Shown in pieces: positions 15,919 to 24,880 of a DNA stretch of 64,000 nucleotides. The position numbers and the translations under genes were made by a program. The notes beneath the pieces were generated by a model that was given only the letters and a program-made list of their open reading frames with translations, ran no database searches and had not been told where the DNA came from. This stretch comes from Evansella halocellulosilytica. GTDB taxonomy: Bacteria; Bacillota; Bacilli; Bacillales; Salisediminibacteriaceae. The stretch lies in the NCBI RefSeq assembly GCF_002335745.1, contig NZ_NIST01000001.1:5447342-5511341 (forward strand), given 5' to 3'. The stretch's first letter is position 1. The number at the start of each line of letters is the position of its first letter.

Positions 15919-17259
15919 ATGAAACGTAATTGGCTAGGAGTTGGATTTCTCGCACTCATCTTCGCACTCGCTGCTTGCGGAGGCGATGAAGATAGTGCGA
16001 GTGACGGACAATCAGATGGTGGTGACGAAACCGACAGTACTGGTGAGGCAAGTGAAGAATCTGATGAAGTGATTGAACTTGAATATTGGCAATATCATTT
16101 TGATACGAAAGTTGACTTAATGGATGAATTAATCGAGGAGTTTGAAAGTGAAAATCCCGGCATTACTGTCTCACAAACGACATTTCCTTATGATCAGTTT
16201 AATGAACGAGTCGCAGCACAAGTACCTGCCGGACGCGGTCCGGATGTAATCAACTTATTTTATGGCTGGGTTCCACGTTATGTTGATTCACAATATTTGC
16301 AACCGTTGCCGCAAGATGCTTTCCCGCACGATGAAATTGAAAGTGAATTCTTCCCGATGGTAGAAGCAACGAAAATTGATGATGAATATTGGACGATCCC
16401 TACTGCAGTCAGAACGATTGCTTTATTTTACAACAAAGATTTGTTTGAAGAAGCGGGTTTAGACCCAGAGCAGCCTCCAACAACGTGGGATGAACTCGTT
16501 GATTATTCAATTCAGCTGACAGAACGAGATGACAACGACCGACTCGTGCAATCTGGAATGGCATGGGAGCCAAGCCAGCAAGGACACCATTGGTTTAGAG
16601 ACGCACTCGTTTACCAAGCTGGCGGTGAAGGATTAAGTGATGACCGCAAAGAGATTCAATGGGGCAACTCCTCTGAAGCATTTGAGGCGTTTGAGTATTA
16701 TTTAGACTTCCCGCAAACACACGAGACGTCTGAACGTGATTTTTACACGGATGATGTAACCGCATTTATGACCGGGCATGCAGCTATGAACATTGATGGG
16801 TCTTTCCGGATCGGCACGTTGCAAGCTGATGCTCCGGACTTAAATTACGGAATTGCTCCCCTTCCTGCGAAGGAATTTGAAGCGACTCAATCTTCGTTCT
16901 GGACGAACGGAATAACGTCGAATGTCGAAGGGGAAAAATTAGATGCTGCTGTTAAATTCCTACAGTTTTTAACTTCTGATGAAGTAATGGAGCGCTGGCT
17001 GGAAGAAATCGGTGAATTGCCTGCTAAAGAATCTGTTGCGCTTCAAGATCAATATTTGGAGCATGAGTTATACGGTGCCTTCATTGAACAGCTACCAAAT
17101 GCAAATGCTCACTTCTTCGTTGATGAAGCACGCGAACGCGACCTTGTCATTCAAGCAGTAGACCGCGTACTGTTGCAAGACGTTCCTCGAGAAGAAGCCT
17201 TTGAAGAACTCGTGGAAGAAACACAAAAGCTTTACGATGAGTATTGGGAAAACCGGTAA
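15919..17259 (+). CDS. Sugar ABC transporter substrate-binding lipoprotein
   Basis: 446 aa. The lipoprotein signal ends at the lipobox LAAC, followed by an acidic linker (about 22-50) and an SBP_bac_1 (MalE/UgpB-like) fold. ATG at 15919 is chosen because AAGGGGG is 6 nt upstream; the ATG at 15913 abuts it. It delivers a sugar or sugar conjugate to the two permeases that follow. No ATPase gene is present, as in many CUT1 systems that share an MsmX-type ATPase. Probably co-transcribed with the ROK and lyase genes. Confidence 0.9.
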   Translation: MKRNWLGVGFLALIFALAACGGDEDSASDGQSDGGDETDSTGEASEESDEVIELEYWQYHFDTKVDLMDELIEEFESENPGITVSQTTFPYDQFNERVAAQVPAGRGPDVINLFYGWVPRYVDSQYLQPLPQDAFPHDEIESEFFPMVEATKIDDEYWTIPTAVRTIALFYNKDLFEEAGLDPEQPPTTWDELVDYSIQLTERDDNDRLVQSGMAWEPSQQGHHWFRDALVYQAGGEGLSDDRKEIQWGNSSEAFEAFEYYLDFPQTHETSERDFYTDDVTAFMTGHAAMNIDGSFRIGTLQADAPDLNYGIAPLPAKEFEATQSSFWTNGITSNVEGEKLDAAVKFLQFLTSDEVMERWLEEIGELPAKESVALQDQYLEHELYGAFIEQLPNANAHFFVDEARERDLVIQAVDRVLLQDVPREEAFEELVEETQKLYDEYWENR

Positions 17260-17269
17260 TCTAGGAGGT

Positions 17270-17297
17270 GAAGGGCGATACACATGTGTCGTCCTTC
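17270..17297 (+). other. Intercistronic stem-loop after the binding-protein gene
   Basis: GAAGGGCGA and TCGTCCTTC flank ACACATGTGT and can form a stem just after the binding-protein stop. There is no T-run, so it more likely acts in mRNA stabilisation or partial attenuation, giving more binding protein than permease. Confidence 0.5.
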
Positions 17298-17319
17298 CTT
17301 CAAATAGGAGGTCATTTTG

Positions 17320-18261
17320 ATGGCTCAGCCAGCGCTTGAAACGAACAAAAGTCATGAGCGAAAACGTAAGTCGCGATTTACGTTAAAACAAAGTAAGTAT
17401 TTGTTTGTCTATTTATGTTTGCTGCTTCCACTTATTTTTTATATAAGCATCCGTTTTGCTCCAACGCTATATACATTCAACATTGGCTTTCGTGAGTGGG
17501 ATATTTTATCACCTGAAAAGCCTTTTGTCGGTTTGGATAATTATATTGCTCTCGTTAACGACCCTGTTTTTCGCAAGTCATTATTGAACACGTTGATCTT
17601 TATTGTTTTTGGTGTAACCGGACAAGTCATTATCGGGCTCGCGATCGCCCTGCTGCTGCAGCGGATCAATAAGTTTGTCGGTGTGTTCCGGGTCATCTAC
17701 TTTATTCCTTATGTAACAAGTATTGTCGCGGTTAGCTGGGTATTTCGCTGGCTGTTCATGAATAATGGTTTTATCAATGACATCCTTGTCAGCATTGGAA
17801 TTCCACCGCAATTATTTTTAAACTCACCTGACCAAGCGATCTATATTATTATCGGAACGATGATTTGGCAAGCACTCGGCTTTCAAATGGTCATCTTTTT
17901 AGCGGGATTGGAAAACATCCCCAAAACTTTCTATGAAGCTGCAGAAGTAGACGGTGCGAGCAGCTGGCAAAAACTAAGGTCTATTACAATCCCTTTATTA
18001 AATCCAACGATTGTTTTTTCCGTCGTCATTGGCAGCATTAACTTCATCCAAGTGTCATTTACACAAGTCGTCAACATGAGTGTCGACAGTGCAGGAGGTC
18101 CGTTAAATTCGACGTTAACGATCGTCGTTTACATTTATCAGCTCGCTTTCCGACAATACAGCATGGGCTTGGCGTCTGCTGCAACAGTCATTCTTTTCAT
18201 GATCGTGCTTGCAATAACGATATTCCAAATGAAAGTATTATCACGAAAATTTGACTACTAG
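17320..18261 (+). CDS. Sugar ABC transporter permease (MalF/UgpA-like)
   Basis: 313 aa with six predicted membrane helices. The EAA loop appears as YEAAEVDGASSWQKLRSITIPLL around residue 205. It forms the channel with the permease at 18514. ATG 17320 is preferred to the adjacent TTG because TAGGAGGT is 7-8 nt upstream. A 230-bp repeat element separates it from its partner permease. Confidence 0.9.
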   Translation: MAQPALETNKSHERKRKSRFTLKQSKYLFVYLCLLLPLIFYISIRFAPTLYTFNIGFREWDILSPEKPFVGLDNYIALVNDPVFRKSLLNTLIFIVFGVTGQVIIGLAIALLLQRINKFVGVFRVIYFIPYVTSIVAVSWVFRWLFMNNGFINDILVSIGIPPQLFLNSPDQAIYIIIGTMIWQALGFQMVIFLAGLENIPKTFYEAAEVDGASSWQKLRSITIPLLNPTIVFSVVIGSINFIQVSFTQVVNMSVDSAGGPLNSTLTIVVYIYQLAFRQYSMGLASAATVILFMIVLAITIFQMKVLSRKFDY

Positions 18262-18494
18262 GGTGTGTTCAAAAATGGATGTTATTGTTGGGCAACATGA
18301 AAACTGGAATCTCGAGAATGTGGAGGTCCCCCCTGCCCGGTCACGGATCACGCTGCGAATTCGGATTGATGGCTCTAAATGAGCATGATGTTTGGCAGCC
18401 AAAAAAGGTAGCTGGAAGTAAATCTTTTTACTGATACGGTCGAAGTCAACTTCAGATTTGGAGCTAGAGTCCGTAGCTTTTTTGAACATCCTCT
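18262..18494 (+). mobile_element. MITE-like repeat inserted between permease genes
   Basis: About 230 bp with imperfect terminal inverted repeats: left GGGTGTGTTCAAAAA, right TTTTTTGAACATCCTC. It carries no ORF and is rich in short dyads. It begins right after the stop of one permease and ends just before the ribosome binding site of the next, so the operon keeps its order. Similar ends (TTTTTGAACA) occur on the repeats at 48294 and 63829, but the core differs. The mobilising enzyme is not in the window. Confidence 0.65.
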
Positions 18495-18513
18495 ATTAGA
18501 AGGAGTGAGAACA

Positions 18514-19329
18514 TTGAGGAAAAAAACGAAGTCAGTGATCGTCTATTCATTACTCGTATTAGGCGCAATCGTGATGATCTTTCCATTTGTTTGGATGATC
18601 TCGACGTCGTTAAAATCACCGGTTGACGTGTATTCGTTAAATATTATTCCCGACAACCCTACATTGGAGAATTACATACGAATTTTCCAAGACACATTGT
18701 TTGGCAGGTGGTTTATTAATAGTCTAATTATTGCTGTTGTCACGACAATTAGTGTTGCGTTTTTTGATACACTTGTTGGCTATATTATTGCTAAATTTAA
18801 GTTTATTGGGAAAACGTTGATCTTTATCGCGATTTTAAGTACATTGATGGTTCCTACTGAAATGCTGATCATTCCTTGGTATTTAATGAGCTCTCAGTTT
18901 GGCTGGACTGACAGTTATTGGGGCTTGCTCTTCCCCGGACTTATGACTGGATTCGGTGTATTTTTGATGAAGCAGTTTATGGAGTCGATTCCCGATGATT
19001 TATTAGATGCAGCAAGGGTTGACGGTCTAGGGGAGTTCAAAATTTTTTGGAAGATTGCTATTCCGCAAGTGTGGCCAGCGATTTCCGCTTTATGTATTTT
19101 TACGTTTTTAAGTAATTGGAATGCCTTTCTCTGGCCACTCATCGTACTGGAGTCATCGGAAATTTTCACCTTGCCTGTTGGCCTTTCCTTCTTTGCATCA
19201 GGAGAATTTGAATCACGTTGGGAGCTCATCATGGCTGGTGCAACAATTACTGCCTTACCACTCATACTCGTGTTCTTCTTACTCCAGCGACATATTATAA
19301 AAGGGATAACTCTAACCGGGATGAAATAA
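18514..19329 (+). CDS. Sugar ABC transporter permease (MalG/UgpE-like)
   Basis: 271 aa, six membrane helices. The EAA motif appears as DAARVDGLGEFKIFWKIAIP around residue 170. TTG 18514 follows AGAAGGAG by about 8 nt; the GTG at 18505 overlaps that site and is rejected. It is the partner of the 17320 permease. Its ribosome binding site lies immediately after the MITE-like insert, so translation is intact but transcript levels may be altered. Confidence 0.88.
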   Translation: MRKKTKSVIVYSLLVLGAIVMIFPFVWMISTSLKSPVDVYSLNIIPDNPTLENYIRIFQDTLFGRWFINSLIIAVVTTISVAFFDTLVGYIIAKFKFIGKTLIFIAILSTLMVPTEMLIIPWYLMSSQFGWTDSYWGLLFPGLMTGFGVFLMKQFMESIPDDLLDAARVDGLGEFKIFWKIAIPQVWPAISALCIFTFLSNWNAFLWPLIVLESSEIFTLPVGLSFFASGEFESRWELIMAGATITALPLILVFFLLQRHIIKGITLTGMK

Positions 19330-19338
19330 CGATGAACG

Positions 19339-19369
19339 TTCGACATTTTTCAGGATGTGCCTGGTACTT
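19339..19369 (+). repeat. 31-bp palindromic repeat, copy 6 (diverged)
   Basis: TTCGACATTTTTCAGG followed by a diverged core ATGTGCCTGGTACTT. It lies nine bases after the stop of the 18514 permease. Confidence 0.8.
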
Positions 19370-19384
19370 AGCGGGTACTTTTGC

Positions 19385-19411
19385 GGCGGAGGAGTATTAT
19401 TCTCCTTCGCC
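19385..19411. terminator. Hairpin, possible terminator of the sugar ABC operon
   Basis: GGCGGAGGAG / CTCCTTCGCC stem with a 6-nt loop, between two palindromic repeats. There is no clear T-run on either strand, so it may be only an mRNA 3' end structure. Confidence 0.4.
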
Positions 19412-19418
19412 GTAATGG

Positions 19419-19449
19419 TTCGACAAATTCCGGGAAGTGCCTGGCACTT
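19419..19449 (+). repeat. 31-bp palindromic repeat, copy 7
   Basis: TTCGACAAATTCCGGG followed by the perfect palindrome AAGTGCCTGGCACTT. Its last bases contain the stop codon of the small minus-strand ORF 19448-19654. Confidence 0.9.
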
Positions 19450-19654
19450 AGTCGGGCACTTCAGTCGGAATCAGTTCAAAATCTTTAAGGGATCTCTTAA
19501 GCTCAAATAGTTTTTCATACATTTCATTGAATGACATTCCTTTATAAGCTGTGTGCCTCACTGTTCCTTCTGATAATTTTTCCAAAGACTTTATATAGAT
19601 GTCTTCTCCATATACGATCCGTTTATTATCCCAATCTAAAAAGATACCAAACAA
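19448..19654 (-). CDS. Hypothetical small protein, possibly a gene remnant
   Basis: 68 aa, not recognised. The sequence is protein-like (contains FLDWDNKRIVYGEDIYIK and a Lys/Leu-rich helix) but the TTG start has only GGGGTCGGGG upstream and no normal Shine-Dalgarno. The stop lies in the edge of palindromic repeat copy 7. It could be the 3' part of an older gene truncated at both ends. Confidence 0.3.
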   Translation of the reverse strand: MFGIFLDWDNKRIVYGEDIYIKSLEKLSEGTVRHTAYKGMSFNEMYEKLFELKRSLKDFELIPTEVPD

Positions 19655-19786
19655 TAAACCCCGACCCCTTTATAGATATTTAGAACCATCTATCATACTA
19701 GTCCTTTTTCCCTATACAGTCAAGGTTATTATTTCCCAAAAATGCAGAATTTAGTATTAATACGCTACACATAAACAAAAGAATTT

Positions 19787-19827
19787 ATCGACATAATCTG
19801 AGATTATTCAGGAAGTGCCTGGCACTT
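19787..19827 (+). repeat. 31-bp palindromic repeat, copy 8 (expanded spacer)
   Basis: A TCGACATAAT end and the core AAGTGCCTGGCACTT are separated by about 10 extra bases containing AATCTGAGATT. It shows that the 5' spacer tolerates insertion. Confidence 0.75.
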
Positions 19828-19940
19828 GGCAATGCACTTAGTACTAGTTCTTTCGAACCTTACGGTTAATTCCATAATTTGCTAAGATGTTTCTGTTATT
19901 TGTGTAAAGTATTGGTGAATTTGGAAGGGAGTATTTAGGA

Positions 19941-20999
19941 ATGGTATTCAAAAAAATCTTGGTCGCAGCTTTATTTATTTTATTAGTGGCTAGTGTAGTC
20001 GCTTGTGGAGATAACGAAGCGACTGGCGATAACATTGATAATGAAGACGAAATAGAAGAAAATGATACCGACACTGATGAAGATAGATCATCAGATGCCG
20101 ATGATGAAAACGAAGAAAATAGTGAACGTGAATCTGTTGAAACATCTGTAGTTGAATCTAATATCGGTGAAGCCCCTGATGATCAAGGGGATCTTGAAGT
20201 ACGATTAGAAATGACTGTTAAGGAATATGAAGATCATTATGAAATATCAGGAGAATCTAACCTCCTTCCAGGAACTAGAGTCCGGGTTAGACCCACTTCT
20301 GAAGACTATATCTTTTCTGGATATGACCGTTATGTAGACATTGAAGCTGATGGAAGTTTTGAAACAGAACTAAAACACCCACAAAAGTACGATACGGAAA
20401 TCATTATTTTTTCAACAGTCAGCCCAGGCTCCCACCCTGCTGAAGTCCTCGACCTATACGGTGAAAACCTCGAAAATATGGAAGGACCATTTGTCCGGGT
20501 AAACTATAACACGATGACAAGTTATGAATATATTGCAGAAGCATCAGTGGCTTACATTCCGAATGAAGATGAATATGTCACATTGTCATCCGAAGTACCA
20601 GAATTGAATTTCCCAGATGACCAAGGCGAATTTGATGTGTGGATTGATGACGTTCATGTTGAACGTGATGATGAAAAATTTTATGTTACGGGTCGTACAA
20701 ACTTAAAGGATGCAGCAAAGCTGCAAATCGAAGTCGATTTACCTGAGTACATTTCATTAGGCTATTCCAATACCACACCTGTATACCCAGATGGCTCATT
20801 TAATACATCGATTTATTATCCAGACAGTATTGATGAAGATGCTGAAATGAACATTGATATTAACTTCTTCCCTTATCGTAACCAAATGGAGTACATCACT
20901 GAACACTACGGTGAAGATGGGGAAAATCTATCAGGTGACTTAATCGAGAGTGAAAATCAAGAAAGGCAATATATTCAATTAAAATTAAATCTACAATAA
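19941..20999 (+). CDS. Acidic lipoprotein, unknown function
   Basis: 352 aa. Signal peptide with the lipobox VVAC, then a Glu/Asp/Asn-rich linker (about 25-75) and two related beta-rich modules (about 80-215 and 220-345). Each module begins with a DDQGxxxV-like stretch (DDQGDLEVRLEM; DDQGEFDVWIDD). Probably anchored on the outer face of the membrane. The family is not recognised. ATG start behind AAGGGAG with a spacing of about 9 nt. Monocistronic with its own terminator. The duplicated module may reflect internal gene duplication. Confidence 0.75.
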   Translation: MVFKKILVAALFILLVASVVACGDNEATGDNIDNEDEIEENDTDTDEDRSSDADDENEENSERESVETSVVESNIGEAPDDQGDLEVRLEMTVKEYEDHYEISGESNLLPGTRVRVRPTSEDYIFSGYDRYVDIEADGSFETELKHPQKYDTEIIIFSTVSPGSHPAEVLDLYGENLENMEGPFVRVNYNTMTSYEYIAEASVAYIPNEDEYVTLSSEVPELNFPDDQGEFDVWIDDVHVERDDEKFYVTGRTNLKDAAKLQIEVDLPEYISLGYSNTTPVYPDGSFNTSIYYPDSIDEDAEMNIDINFFPYRNQMEYITEHYGEDGENLSGDLIESENQERQYIQLKLNLQ

Positions 21000-21011
21000 A
21001 TGAAATAAAAG

Positions 21012-21051
21012 AAACGAAGTAGCAGTCCATAAGAGGGCTGCTGCTTCGTTT
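21012..21051 (+). terminator. Terminator of the acidic lipoprotein gene
   Basis: AAACGAAGTAGCAGTCC pairs with GGGCTGCTGCTTCGTTT through a long stem with two G-T pairs and a 6-nt loop. It lies 12 bp after the stop codon. Confidence 0.7.
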
Positions 21052-21172
21052 ATAAAAAAGAGACTTTTCATTTCCCAACTTAGCATTTTTTGTAAAAATA
21101 ATTCACAAATATGAGGTAGTAATCATTTCGAGAAGTCCCAATTACGAAATTATTTGGGAATTGCTTTGCACT

Positions 21173-21586
21173 TTATTCCGTCGATAATTGCCAATTCACG
21201 CCATATTTATCGGTAACTTGGCCAAATAAAGGACTCCAGAACGTTTCTTGAAGTTCCATATGAACGTTCCCATCTTGCTTTAATTTTTCAAAAACTTCTT
21301 TCGTTTTTTCCGGATCATTGACCATAATCGTCACAGCAACTTGAGATCCAAGCTGATACTGCTGACCTGGAAATGTGTCTGAGAGCATCAGTGATGTATT
21401 GCCAACCTTTAAATTTGCATGCATAATACGATCTTTGGCTTCCTCCGGGATTGGAAATTCAGGATCTGGCATGTCTCCGAACGTTTGAATCCCTAAAACC
21501 TCTGCATTCAATGCATCTTCATAAAACTTGACTGCTTCTTGCCCATCACCGTTTAAGACTAAATAAGGGTTAATCGTAGTAATCAT
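21173..21586 (-). CDS. VOC-family protein (PhnB/YjdN-like)
   Basis: 137 aa. Glyoxalase/bleomycin-resistance fold with the PhnB-like opening INPYLVLNGDGQEAVKFYEDAL and ending FGQVTDKYGVNWQL. Such proteins bind a metal or small ligand; the substrate is not predictable. ATG 21586 is chosen over GTGs at 21598 and 21595 that abut AAAGGAG. A degenerate relative of the 31-bp palindrome lies just past the stop (about 21148-21175). Confidence 0.85.
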   Translation of the reverse strand: MITTINPYLVLNGDGQEAVKFYEDALNAEVLGIQTFGDMPDPEFPIPEEAKDRIMHANLKVGNTSLMLSDTFPGQQYQLGSQVAVTIMVNDPEKTKEVFEKLKQDGNVHMELQETFWSPLFGQVTDKYGVNWQLSTE

Positions 21587-21701
21587 GTAACTCACCACTC
21601 CTTTGAATTAATGTACCTCGAAATAGAACATTTGTTCCCATATATAATACCACATATTTCATATTTATAGAACTTCCTTCTAACATTAATCGCTTCATTC
21701 A

Positions 21702-21732
21702 TTCGACATAATTCGGGAAGTGACTGTCACTT
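21702..21732 (+). repeat. 31-bp palindromic repeat, copy 9
   Basis: TTCGACATAATTCGGG with the core AAGTGACTGTCACTT, a palindromic variant in which both arms have changed in a compensating way (GTGAC/GTCAC). Confidence 0.85.
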
Positions 21733-21775
21733 AGCACCTGACACTCTTCTGCTTTAAAGCGCAAAAAATTTCATA

Positions 21776-21804
21776 TTTACATGAACATATCCATATATTA
21801 TGAT
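21776..21804 (+). promoter_or_regulatory. Sigma-A promoter of the PF04392-type ABC operon
   Basis: TTTACA (21776-21781), 17-bp spacer, TATGAT (21799-21804), about 50 bp before the start codon at 21857. Confidence 0.65.
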
Positions 21805-21856
21805 AGTACGTAAATATTAAAAGATTCTGACAAGTTCATATGGGGGGAGAAATGGT

Positions 21857-22936
21857 ATGAAAAAGAGATGGTACATAGGTTTCATAGCCGCTTTACTATT
21901 TAGTTTCTTACTAGCGGCATGTGGATCCGAAGAAGAAGTTGACGGTTCAGATGAAGGAGATGATAAAGATACCGACCAAGTAGAAGAAGAAACAGACGAT
22001 TCTGATGAGGAAGAAACCGCCATTAGTTCCGATGACGAGGAATTGTTACGTATCGGTGCTAGTCAAATCGTGGAACACCCATCTTTAGATGCTGCTTTTG
22101 AAGGGTTTAAAGCAGGTCTTGCCGACAATGGTTTCGTAGAAGATGAGCAAGTAACATACGACTTACGAAATGCACAAGGTGACCAAAACAATACCCTTTC
22201 TATCGCTAATAATTTTGTCGCCGATGATGTTGACTTAATTTTTGCCAATTCGACACCGAGTTCACAAGGAGCATTGCAGGCGACAGATGATATTCCAATC
22301 ATTTTCACGTCTGTGACAGATGCAGTAGGAGCCGGTTTAATTGAAGCACTCGATCAGCCTGGTGAAAACATTACGGGAGTTCTCGACCTTCATCCGGAAT
22401 CAATTGAAAAAACAATTTCATTTATCGACGAATATTTCACTGATTCAACAGTCGGGTTAATTTACAATTCAGGTGAACAAAATTCCGTCGCCCAAATCGA
22501 ATCGGTTGAAGCAGCAATTGAAGGCACTACCCTTGATGCAGCTACCCGCAGTGTATCAACCTCTGCTGAAGTCCAACAAGCAGCCGAATCACTCGTCGGT
22601 ACAGCAGATGTATTCTTTGTTATTACCGATAACACCGTCGTATCTGCACTCGAAGTCGTCGTATCAACGGCAAATGACTTTGATATCCCACTCCTCGTTG
22701 GTGAACCAGACTCTTTGGAGCGAGGCGGATTTGCTACATTTGGCATTGACTACTATTCAATCGGCTATCGAGCTGGCGAAATGGCAGCTGAAGTGCTGAG
22801 CGGAGAAAAAACGACAGTCGACATTCCTGCAGAATATCCAGCTGATATGCAATTATTCATCAATCAATCAGCTGTAGAAGCTCAGTCAATCGATTGGCAC
22901 GATGACTGGGACGAACTTGCAGAACTTGTTGAGTAA
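21857..22936 (+). CDS. ABC transporter substrate-binding lipoprotein (PF04392 type)
   Basis: 359 aa. Lipobox LAAC, acidic linker (about 25-60), then the ABC_sub_bind fold: RIGASQIVEHPSLDAAFEGF, LIFANSTPSSQGALQ, IPIIFTSVTD, GIDYYSIGYRAGEMA. This family imports aromatic amino acids or unknown small ligands in Gram-positives (TrpX-like). ATG start with GGGGGGAG upstream. It is followed by a permease and an ATPase in the usual order. A hairpin between this gene and the permease probably raises its relative expression. Confidence 0.88.
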   Translation: MKKRWYIGFIAALLFSFLLAACGSEEEVDGSDEGDDKDTDQVEEETDDSDEEETAISSDDEELLRIGASQIVEHPSLDAAFEGFKAGLADNGFVEDEQVTYDLRNAQGDQNNTLSIANNFVADDVDLIFANSTPSSQGALQATDDIPIIFTSVTDAVGAGLIEALDQPGENITGVLDLHPESIEKTISFIDEYFTDSTVGLIYNSGEQNSVAQIESVEAAIEGTTLDAATRSVSTSAEVQQAAESLVGTADVFFVITDNTVVSALEVVVSTANDFDIPLLVGEPDSLERGGFATFGIDYYSIGYRAGEMAAEVLSGEKTTVDIPAEYPADMQLFINQSAVEAQSIDWHDDWDELAELVE

Positions 22937-22944
22937 GAAAATGT

Positions 22945-23007
22945 GGCAGTCTCAAAAACAAAGTGTGAGGCAAAAACCTCTCATGTACGAGACTGCCTCA
23001 TCTTTTA
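22945..23007 (+). terminator. Intercistronic hairpin/attenuator
   Basis: GGCAGTCTC (22945-22953) pairs with GAGACTGCC (22989-22997). The loop holds a smaller GAGG/CCTC hairpin and the stem is followed by TCATCTTTT. It lies between the binding-protein and permease genes, so it is probably a leaky terminator. Confidence 0.6.
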
Positions 23008-23031
23008 TCTAGTAGAAAGGCAGGATACAAA

Positions 23032-24039
23032 ATGTTTATTTCAACTTTTGGAGCTATTGAATCAGGTATCATTTATGCATTAATGGCACTTGGTGTTTAT
23101 CTTTCCTTTCGAGTACTGGACTTTCCTGACTTAACAGTTGATGGAAGTTTTGTAACAGGAGCTGCCGTAGCCGCTGTCATGATCGTCTCAGGTCAATCAC
23201 CAATCGTGGCTACCCTTGCTGCCATCGTGGCTGGATTCATCGCTGGTTGTGTAACCGGCCTGCTGCATACGAAAGGAAAAATTAACCCATTACTTTCAGG
23301 AATATTAATGATGATCGCACTCTATTCGATCAATCTCCGAATTATGGGACAATCGAACGTCCCGTTACTCAATGAATCGACATTGTTTACCCATATAAGA
23401 GCATCATGGGAATCGGCAGGGCTTGACCCATTTTTTAACAACATTCTTTCATCTATCGGATTATCCACATTCCCACGAACATGGAGTATTGTCTTTTTTG
23501 GACTTATTTTGATTATTATTGTAAAACTATTAACCGACTATTTTTTGAAAACAGAAGTCGGATTAGCCCTTCGTGCAACAGGTGATAACAAAAAAATGAT
23601 CCGGAGTTTTTCGGCTAATACAGACGGACTGATTATCTTTGGTCTTGGACTGTCAAATGCGCTCGTTGCGTTCTCCGGAGCACTGATTGCTCAACTTGGC
23701 GGATTTGCCGATGTCGGTATGGGAATCGGGATGATTATTATCGGGCTCGCATCGGTCATCATTGGGGAAGCACTGTTCGGGACAAAGTCGATTGCGAGAA
23801 TTACACTTGCCGTCATCGGGGGAGCTATCGTTTATCGAATCGTTGTCACCCTTGCCCTTCGCGTTGATTTTTTAGACACAGGTGATATGAAACTCATTAC
23901 TGCTGTTATTGTCATTGCAGCCCTTGTCACACCCAAAATCCTTGATGCACGAAGAGAAAAACGACGCCGTCTAAAAAAGCGCGCAGACCTAGCGAAATTA
24001 CAAGCTGCTAATGGAGGGAATAGTCATGCTGCACCTTAA
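23032..24039 (+). CDS. ABC transporter permease (BPD_transp_2)
   Basis: 335 aa with eight or nine membrane helices, of the branched-chain/TrpY-like permease family. It has the typical opening GAIESGIIYALMALGVYLSFR and the conserved ALRATGDN loop near residue 180. The basic C-terminal tail (RREKRRRLKKRADL) is cytoplasmic. It overlaps the ATPase gene by 14 nt. Confidence 0.88.
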   Translation: MFISTFGAIESGIIYALMALGVYLSFRVLDFPDLTVDGSFVTGAAVAAVMIVSGQSPIVATLAAIVAGFIAGCVTGLLHTKGKINPLLSGILMMIALYSINLRIMGQSNVPLLNESTLFTHIRASWESAGLDPFFNNILSSIGLSTFPRTWSIVFFGLILIIIVKLLTDYFLKTEVGLALRATGDNKKMIRSFSANTDGLIIFGLGLSNALVAFSGALIAQLGGFADVGMGIGMIIIGLASVIIGEALFGTKSIARITLAVIGGAIVYRIVVTLALRVDFLDTGDMKLITAVIVIAALVTPKILDARREKRRRLKKRADLAKLQAANGGNSHAAP

Positions 24040-24820
24040 ACACGTCAACCTCACCTTTAATGAAGGAACTCTCGATGAAAAAAAAGCGTTGCAACATATC
24101 AATCTTTCATTGAATCATGGTGATTTTTTAACGATCATTGGCAGCAACGGCGCAGGGAAATCAACGATGATGAATGTCGTCTCAGGAAGCTTGCCCCCTG
24201 ACGTAGGGGATGTGATTATTGACGAGAAACCAGTGACTAACCTGCCAGAATATAAACGTTCAAAAATGATTGGACGCGTCTTCCAAGATCCGATGGCGGG
24301 AACAGCACCCTCAATGACAATCGAAGAAAACTTAGCAATGGCCTATGCCCGGAATAAAAAACGAACGTTTAAAGTCGGAGTCACAAAAAAACGAAAAGAA
24401 TTGTTTCGCGAGTATTTAGAAACGCTAAACCTTGGACTCGAGGATCGCCTTTCTGCTAAGGTAGGCTTGTTATCGGGTGGTGAGCGTCAAGCACTTTCAT
24501 TATTAATGGCGACTTTTACGGAACCGAAGCTGCTTCTTCTCGATGAACATACAGCGGCACTCGATCCTTCTCGCGCCGAGCTCATTACAAAATTAACGGA
24601 TGACATTGTCAAAAAGTTCAACTTGACAACGTTAATGGTGACTCATAATATGCAACAGGCACTTGACCTCGGCAACCGATTAATTATGATGGATAAAGGA
24701 CAAATTATTTTCGATGTCGCAGGTGAAGAAAAACAAAACTTAACGATCGAAAAGCTATTACAAGAATTCCAACGAATCCGCGGAGAAAAAATGGCGAATG
24801 ACAAAGCTGTATTAGGGTAA
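24026..24820 (+). CDS. ABC transporter ATP-binding protein
   Basis: 264 aa. Walker A GSNGAGKST, signature LSGGERQALSLL, Walker B LLLLDEHTAALDP and the switch TH in VTHNMQQAL. It energises the PF04392-type importer. ATG 24026 is chosen because GGAGGG lies 8 nt upstream; an in-frame ATG at 24011 precedes that site. Confidence 0.92.
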   Translation: MLHLKHVNLTFNEGTLDEKKALQHINLSLNHGDFLTIIGSNGAGKSTMMNVVSGSLPPDVGDVIIDEKPVTNLPEYKRSKMIGRVFQDPMAGTAPSMTIEENLAMAYARNKKRTFKVGVTKKRKELFREYLETLNLGLEDRLSAKVGLLSGGERQALSLLMATFTEPKLLLLDEHTAALDPSRAELITKLTDDIVKKFNLTTLMVTHNMQQALDLGNRLIMMDKGQIIFDVAGEEKQNLTIEKLLQEFQRIRGEKMANDKAVLG

Positions 24821-24844
24821 TCAACATGTGAGAGTACAAAGAAA

Positions 24845-24880
24845 GAGCCAGTGGATTACAAAAGATCCACGGCTCTATGT
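24845..24880. terminator. Shared terminator between convergent genes
   Basis: GAGCCAGTGGAT / ATCCACGGCTC stem with an 8-nt loop and a T-rich tail. It ends within the stop region of the minus-strand ROK gene. Confidence 0.65.

Noticed and set aside
21148..21175. Fourteenth palindromic repeat
   Set aside because: Only partial similarity (TTATTTGGGAATTGCTTTGCACTT). The palindrome is broken, so it is noted as a degenerate relic at best.
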